Assembly (NCBI GenBank): GCA_028023455.1
Contig: JAQFVV010012396.1
Location: forward strand, 8,906,085-8,970,084
Length of the DNA: 64,000 nucleotides
Origin: Epiperipatus broadwayi
Taxonomy: Eukaryota > Onychophora > Udeonychophora > Euonychophora > Peripatidae
Direction: 5' to 3'
The stretch's first letter is position 1, and every line of letters starts with the position of its first letter. The notes below the pieces were generated by a model, which was given only the letters and a program-made list of their open reading frames with translations, was not told the DNA's origin and ran no database searches. Shown here in pieces: positions 58,438-64,000 of this stretch. The position numbers and the translations under genes were made by a program.

Positions 58438-59123
58438 CTGAAAACAATGCACCTAGAACTTTGGATCAAATGCACCTCCCCAGCAACTACTTTTTGTCTA
58501 TTTAGTTAATTATAAACCCAAACTGAGTTCGGTATTTATATATTTTGGTTACTTTGGGTTTTTTTAATAATCATAGTCACCAACATCTTTTGCTAAGATT
58601 GATATTAAACTATTAAAACATCTCATGATCACCATTTCTTATCCTTGTACAAGCTATTAAAATAGTGGCAACTCTCTCTCCATGGAGTACAGTCATTTAG
58701 TGCAAGCTGTAGTAATCAATAGATGTCAGAAGGTTTAAATGCATTGCATTAAATCTCATAGGGTAAACTCACATTAAAAAAATTAATTATTCATGAATCA
58801 TAGTATAATACTTACTATATAATGTTACTTCAAATCTTCAAAATTCCTCAAAGTTGAAATCTTCTTTTTTCTCAATAAAATTATTATTTAATCAATGGAA
58901 TCATATGAGATAATTATTTGTTAAAGTAGCAAAATTGGAATAATTTTGAATAAAAAGTGGGCAATTCACAATATTACAGATATAATTTTTTAATTAATTT
59001 TACTGTTTTTCTCCTTTGTTTTATTATCCAAACATTAAACATCTATATTTCTAAATGTATGCTGAATTTATTATTAATTATCTCTTTAAAAGCAGACAGT
59101 TAATATACTAAACTGAATTATCA

Positions 59124-59360
59124 TTAAATTCCTTTAATAATTTCCTTACTATCATCAGAGTTACAGAGTCCATACTTGACAATAGCATCATTAGCTTTTA
59201 AATGGGAATGTTCATGATTTTGAATCATTATCTTATTCACATAGAAATTCAATTCTTCAATTACATGAATGAATGTTTTGTCCTCCAGGAAGTCAGGTGA
59301 CATTCTACAACTGAAGTTATAAAGATGAACTTTCACCCATGGATCTTTAGCTTTTTAAAT
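59124..59360 (-). other. Unassigned open frame, possible exon or transposon scrap
   Basis: Minus-strand frame open from about 59357 to a stop at 59124. It reads KAKDPWVKVHLYNF..., then RMSPDFLEDKTFIHVIEELN. Composition is protein-like (Trp, Cys, His), but no ATG start and no clear splice acceptor are present and I recognise no family. Could be a fragment of a decayed mobile element. Confidence 0.25.
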
Positions 59361-59847
59361 TAACATTCTACCACTGCATTAAATAGTGATTTTTTTTTTC
59401 TTTCCTTTGAAAACATTATATAATGAGGTTTTTAAATAAATTCAGAATTTGTGGAGCTGTTTTCTGTATGGTCAATAATTATGGCTGTCAACTAACATAT
59501 GAATATGAAGGTGATGAGTTTAGCACATTATTTTTAGTAATACGATAAAATTGAATTGTTTTTCATTACCTTCAACTGGGAAATGATTTAGAAGTCTTCA
59601 GTTTTTGAATCTATCCCATAAATAGTACAAGGCCTAAAAATAATTTTGTTACCATTACTTTTTTTTGTTATCTGTACTTTGAAAAAAAGTAAAAATTAGA
59701 TATAAACTGATTCAAAAACTTACACAATATTCATTTTTTGCTGATGTAAATATTAAAAAAAATTTCTATTATTAAATATAAAAATTATTATATTCATAAC
59801 TTGTTTCAATTGCTTCATGTGAATTTGTTTCAACTATTTCATATTTA

Positions 59848-59967
59848 CCATTAAGCATCACATGATCACATTTCCTATACTAGCACATTAATAGTTGATA
59901 AACAGAGCAAAACTCTCCATACAGTATTGCACAGGTGGCAATACTGTATGGAGAGTTTTGCTCTGTT
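59848..59967. mobile_element. Family 1 end fragment without ribozyme
   Basis: 120 bp between TATTTCATATTTA copies (59835-59847, 59968-59980). It holds the terminal CATCACATGATCAC segment and a tight hairpin of GCAAAACTCTCCATACAGTA against its reverse complement (about 59907-59962). No ribozyme core: the switch occurred before it. Confidence 0.65.
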
Positions 59968-59980
59968 TATTTCATATTTA

Positions 59981-62274
59981 GTTATTCCTGACATTTTATG
60001 AAATAATGAATAGTAGGCTCAATGGGAGAGAGTTATTTGATGAGCAAAAGTTAGAAATGGATTTCATATACTAAAATTAATAACAAAGTTAGTTATTAGA
60101 AGTAATCAAACTAGCAGAATTTTTAATAGATTAAAATAAATAATCAATATATATATATTCACTTTTTGTATATAACATAATGTTGGCTATCAAAAATTAA
60201 AAAAAAACAAAAAACAATCAAAGTAATAAAAACTAAAACAGCAAGAATATATATAATATTACATTTTAAAAAATAATCATAAGTAAATTAAAGTACAGAA
60301 ATGAATAATTAAAAACTGTAATACATACACACACACATATATATATATGGTACTGCTACTGAGCAGTGCTCTTAAAATTGTTGTTTACAATTACTAAAAA
60401 ATGTTTAAACTTGATTAATAAATAATAAAATCAAATTATCAATAAATAAATAAATAATAAAATCAATAATTTGTCCGTAAATAACAGAATTAAAATATCT
60501 CATTTAAAAAAGAAAAAAACCTTTTGATTGAAAATAAATAAATTTATAGAAGTCTGAAGAGTTTTTTTTTGGTATTAGTTTAAAGCAAAATACAGTTTGC
60601 TAAAAGTCAATTAATTCATAGTTTTATATATTAAGGAGTAATTGGAAGAGGGAAAATAATTTAATTTAGAAAAATTAAAAGTAGTTGAATTTCAAGTAAT
60701 CAAGAATTAAAAGTATAACAGTTTAAACTATAAATCTTTTACATGAAAGTAAAAATACTTTCGTTTCGTTTAAACTATTAAAAGAAAAGAAAAGGAAAAG
60801 AAATCTTAAAAAATAAAACTAGAAATCTCTTTGTAGATAACGAATTGACTGTAAACATAAAAAAATGGTAAAATGTATGTGTACGGGTTAAAAATATTAA
60901 AAATATAATGAAATAGGAAAGTTAAAACTTAAAAAACAGATGAAAGCGTATAATTGGAATTTCCCCTCAAGGATTGTATGCAAATAGAATTAGCAATGGC
61001 TACTAAGTAAAAATCCACAAACAACAGAATTAGAAATGGCTACCAACTGAAAACAGGATTAAAATCTTATCAGAATTTAATCAAAAACAGTGAATGAATT
61101 TCAACAATGGTTATAGCTGGCGGATATAAAAATTAATTAACAAAGTGTCAACAGGTCATCATATAAAGAGAGTGAGAATCAGATTCAATCAATCAATCAG
61201 TTCTTCAATCAGTTGAGTTTTACAATTGGCTATACAATCAGTTTTTCATATCAGCCAGAGTCAGTGATGTATCTAAAGATCCTGCAGTATTAGCAGTTAT
61301 CAGAAGCATATGGCTGGATTCCAGCTCCAGTCTGATGGAACATCAGCAGCCTGCCCATTAAAATTGATGCCCATCTAATAATTTGAAGCTGCCAGAAATA
61401 TCTAACTGCCTGAATAAAAGAGTATCACAAGATAGCAGTAATAGGAACCTCCACTGAAGAAACAAACAATGAGAAGTCTCCACATTCCAAAACACCTACA
61501 GGTAATAACATTTTCTTACTTCCACTTCTGATATTAATGTAGGCATTGCGATCCTTAAAGCCCCCAGAGTCAGTAAAACCAATGAACTCTATAGCATGCA
61601 TAAAATGAACTATTGATGTGTGTGTTTTAAATGCTGTGTATTATTTAATGTATTTGTTATATTATATTTTATTGTATGTATTAAGTTATGGGGTTATTAT
61701 ATAAAAACATTATTGTTTGGATTAATTGAGAAGTTATAGAAGTAGTTTAAAATTAGTTAATAAATTATTTTTAGACTTAATAGTTGTCGGTCAATTCTTT
61801 TACCACTACATAAAGTAACAGTATATTATAATATCCTTTTGATTGAGCTAGTTGGGATTTCTTAGGTGTTGAATTAGTTGGTCATCATTCAGGGCACATT
61901 AAGTTGCTTTGGTAATTAACTGGTGCCCAGAGTTTACTCCAAACAAAAAAGTGCTTTGAATGATAGGTGTTGACTTCTGCAGTCGAGAAGATCTGTGCCG
62001 TTGAAATGTGGCCACAGTTATATATATTTTATATATAGCTCTGGCTTGGTAACAGGTACCCTTTGGGTATTATGCTTCTCTGCCTAAGGGACCATGGTGG
62101 TGCAATAATTAAATTGCATTGGTGTAGATCAAATGTATAATTTTATAATATCATATTTTGTATGTATAAAAGTAAGACTTATAATGTTGTTTTCACAAGT
62201 TTAAATTTTTTTATTTAAAGAGTCAAAGTTCATGCTAGTTTGTGTTTATCATCAATCAACCACCACACCCAGTT
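59981..62274. other. Intergenic or intron, with transcript-like patch
   Basis: 60.0-61.1 kb is AT-rich with (CA)/(TA) runs near 60325-60350. 61.1-62.1 kb is more complex: 61617-61815 begins TGTGTGTGTTTT and ends CCACTACA, which could be LTR borders, but a partner LTR, primer-binding site or duplication was not found. Confidence 0.3.
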
Positions 62275-62299
62275 CAATATATATATATATTTATTTATC

Positions 62300-62790
62300 T
62301 ATAAATTATCATCATCATTTTCATTCATTAACAATCCACTACAAGATAAAAGTCACTTCACGTTCAATCCAGTACTTCTTCAAATCATTCCAGAAAAATT
62401 TCTTATCTCATCAATTCATCTCATGTGTGATCTCTTTCTAGGTATTTTAAAATCCTTTAGGATCCATTTAATATTGTCCGTCTATTATCGACTCTTTTAG
62501 CAATACATCTAGTCTAGCTTCATTTTAATTTCTTAATTCTTTCAATAATATCATAAACTTGATTATTTTCTCAACCATGTATTTGCTTTTATTTCTTCCT
62601 TGTAACTCCCATCACACATCTCTCCATACTTTGTTATATGGTCTGAAGTCTGCATTGTTTTTCTGTTAAGAGCCAAATTTCAGACACATATGTAAAAATT
62701 GGTAAAACATATTTATAGGCAAATTTCCTTTGAATATTAAGTTATTTTACTAAAAGCACTCTATCAAAGTTCAATTTCTCTATTACATTT
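62300..62790 (-). pseudogene. RTE-like retrotransposon 3' end, minus strand
   Basis: The reverse complement reads KLNFDRVLLVK..., VLPIFTYVSEIWLL (parallel to VLPVLTYGSETWTL of 44733-45880), QSMERCVMGVTR, then a 3' end with a TGATGATGAT-type tail (about 62308-62318). Stops and frameshifts throughout. The plus-strand frames 62232-62500 are shadows. Confidence 0.65.
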
Positions 62791-64000
62791 GTATATAAAA
62801 CATATATATATATATTTACCAAAGTATCAAAACTACTTTATTTCATATGCACTGCATATAGCAGAGATATCTACCTTTTCCAAATTTGGATAAGACCACA
62901 ATCAATATTTGTAGATACTATGACCAATTCCTGATTATTCATTCAATAGACATATATGAATATACATACCAGAGAAATAACTATTTTTTATCACTCAACA
63001 ATCTTATATCAACCAATGGCTGCATAAACAGCTTATAAAATGCCCAATGGACATCCAAGAAGAACTTTCAATAAATCCAATCACTTTTTGTTGTTTTTAA
63101 GTTCGAGAATTTGAAATGAACACAAATCCATTATTTATTGCAATTAAAAAAAAATTTTTTTTTCCTTCTAAGCAAAATGATATGCAAATTTGGTTTTAAA
63201 AAAAAACCTAAAACGAGGTTCAAAAGAAAACTTAAGTTTTAATATAAGAATCAGTTTCTTTTCTTTTAATCGGATTGGAATACTACTCCATTCAAATCCC
63301 AGGATTTCACTATGTCTTGTGAATAAAAGGGAGAGGCATTACTAACAGTTAGCTAAATCTAATCTAGAACACTTTTGTTTCATATTTTGAATAACTTCGA
63401 CTGAAATGAAGAATTAGCGCTTATTTAAAAAACAGCTAGAAATTACAAGGCTATACTATCACCCTAAATGAACTTTTAATAGTTCTCAGAAAGAAGTAAA
63501 TGACAATTATTTTGTTTTGGAGTCTTATATTTAAAGGGGGATTTGTACTTTAAATAATTTGGATTTGTAAATAAGGTTTATTATCTAGGTATTATTTTAA
63601 AATAAATTAACATTTAAAAACAAAGAAATTAATTTTTAATAACTTCTCTTTACTTGTTAAAATTCTTTTTTAAAAGAAAAAAAAAAAATTATTATATATT
63701 ACATATGTATACTAAGTTTATGAAAATAATGATAAATCATGTAAATGAAATGCACACATATAAATTGTTACATCTTAAATAACCGTAGTTAACATGTAAT
63801 TATTTCCATTAGACTCATTTAGATGAATTTATATATGCACAGTTGTTTGTCCAATGTTTAATAGTTTACATATGTTCACATCCATATGGTAAGAATACAT
63901 TCCTGTCAATTTAATGAGTAAGGGATCGATCTCAGAATCCCTGTATAAATTGAAGCAGTATTAAAGTAAGTTTAGGATCAAAAAGCCATCCTTTATAAAT
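62791..64000. other. AT-rich end of window, nothing seen
   Basis: No coding, no recognised repeat. The F-box exons of FBXL6 were searched for here on the minus strand without success. Confidence 0.35.

Larger units (their letters stand above)
57775..58757 (-). mobile_element. Hammerhead-bearing element (family 1), head-to-tail tandem
   Basis: Two complete monomers in the same (minus) orientation plus the beginning of a third. TAGTGCAAGCTATAGTAA-type starts recur about 445 bp apart, and the ribozymes lie at 57934-57992 and 58379-58437. The third start is at about 58672. All are decayed (UUGAUGA cores). No target duplication found. Confidence 0.7.

Noticed and set aside
57775-58757. CRISPR-like direct repeats
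   Set aside because: Only two and a half 445-bp units, a eukaryotic context and ribozyme cores; not an array of short repeats and spacers.
62232-62500. Plus-strand overlapping ORFs
   Set aside because: Antisense shadows of a minus-strand RTE-like 3' end; rich in His/Tyr/Ile from TA and CATCAT repeats.
54913-64000. F-box exon of FBXL6
   Set aside because: Minus-strand donor-like sites near 58816, 59723 and 61514 were examined, but the adjoining frames are closed or do not resemble an F-box.

Overview
The window reads as an AT-rich (roughly three-quarters A+T), repeat-laden stretch of an animal nuclear genome. The evidence is GT-AG introns of up to about 22 kb, one conserved animal gene split into small exons, and non-LTR (LINE), RTE-like, Penelope-like and mariner-like elements. 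I lean towards an arthropod such as an arachnid, but only weakly. No bacterial features, CRISPR array or rRNA were seen.

Host gene. The only host gene I can assemble is on the minus strand. Six exons (54912-54781, 33028-32909, 25176-24914, 24827-24665, 17308-17154, 4942-4795) join in phase. They encode the C-terminal 326 residues of an F-box/leucine-rich-repeat protein that I recognise as FBXL6, including its conserved end (LxLSSCRxLPRGxKR). The F-box half must lie at higher coordinates; I could not find it up to 64000. Nearly everything between 4.9 and 54.8 kb is therefore intron, and it is full of mobile DNA.

Main discovery. A dispersed family of short repeats (about 0.12-0.96 kb) carries a hammerhead ribozyme core on one or both strands. 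The core is CUGAUGA, then a 4-bp stem II, then GAAAC-UA-GUC. Stem I has 6 bp, an internal loop and 6 more bp. The monomer is about 445-456 bp. It occurs as a head-to-tail dimer (57.8-58.76 kb) and as strand-switched copies made of an inverted piece, one full monomer and a partial direct repeat (13.34-14.22 and 53.04-53.88 kb). Six copies are flanked by direct repeats of 10-15 bp, which fits target-primed reverse transcription. One copy sits inside a decayed Penelope-like reverse transcriptase reading frame (12.29-14.34 kb). A second palindromic family (5.67-5.97 and 24.28-24.59 kb) has a hammerhead-like core of its own and 11-14 bp direct repeats. This looks like the retrozyme / Penelope-associated ribozyme biology known from animals, here in inverted configurations.

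Layout. 0-1.3 kb: three tandem truncated LINE 3' ends (minus). 1.4-2.3 kb: mariner relic. 2.3-4.8 kb: featureless. 4.8 kb: last FBXL6 exon. 6.9-9.6 kb: ribozyme element interrupted by a young LINE with an open 687-codon reverse transcriptase frame. 10.1 kb: hairpin. 11.2-12.1 kb: TIR element with an 8-bp duplication. 12.3-14.3 kb: Penelope-like relic plus ribozyme element. 16.0 kb: Penelope-like endonuclease tail. 20.9-22.4 kb: LINE copy. 24.3 kb: palindrome. 24.7-25.2 kb: two FBXL6 exons. 30.3-31.0 kb: old LINE piece. 31.6-32.5 kb: mariner derivative with a nested ribozyme element. 36.9, 44.7-45.9 and 62.3-62.8 kb: RTE-like fragments. 47.1-48.5 kb: GC-richer, possibly regulatory or exonic islands. 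50.8-60.0 kb: cluster of ribozyme elements around the first visible FBXL6 exon.
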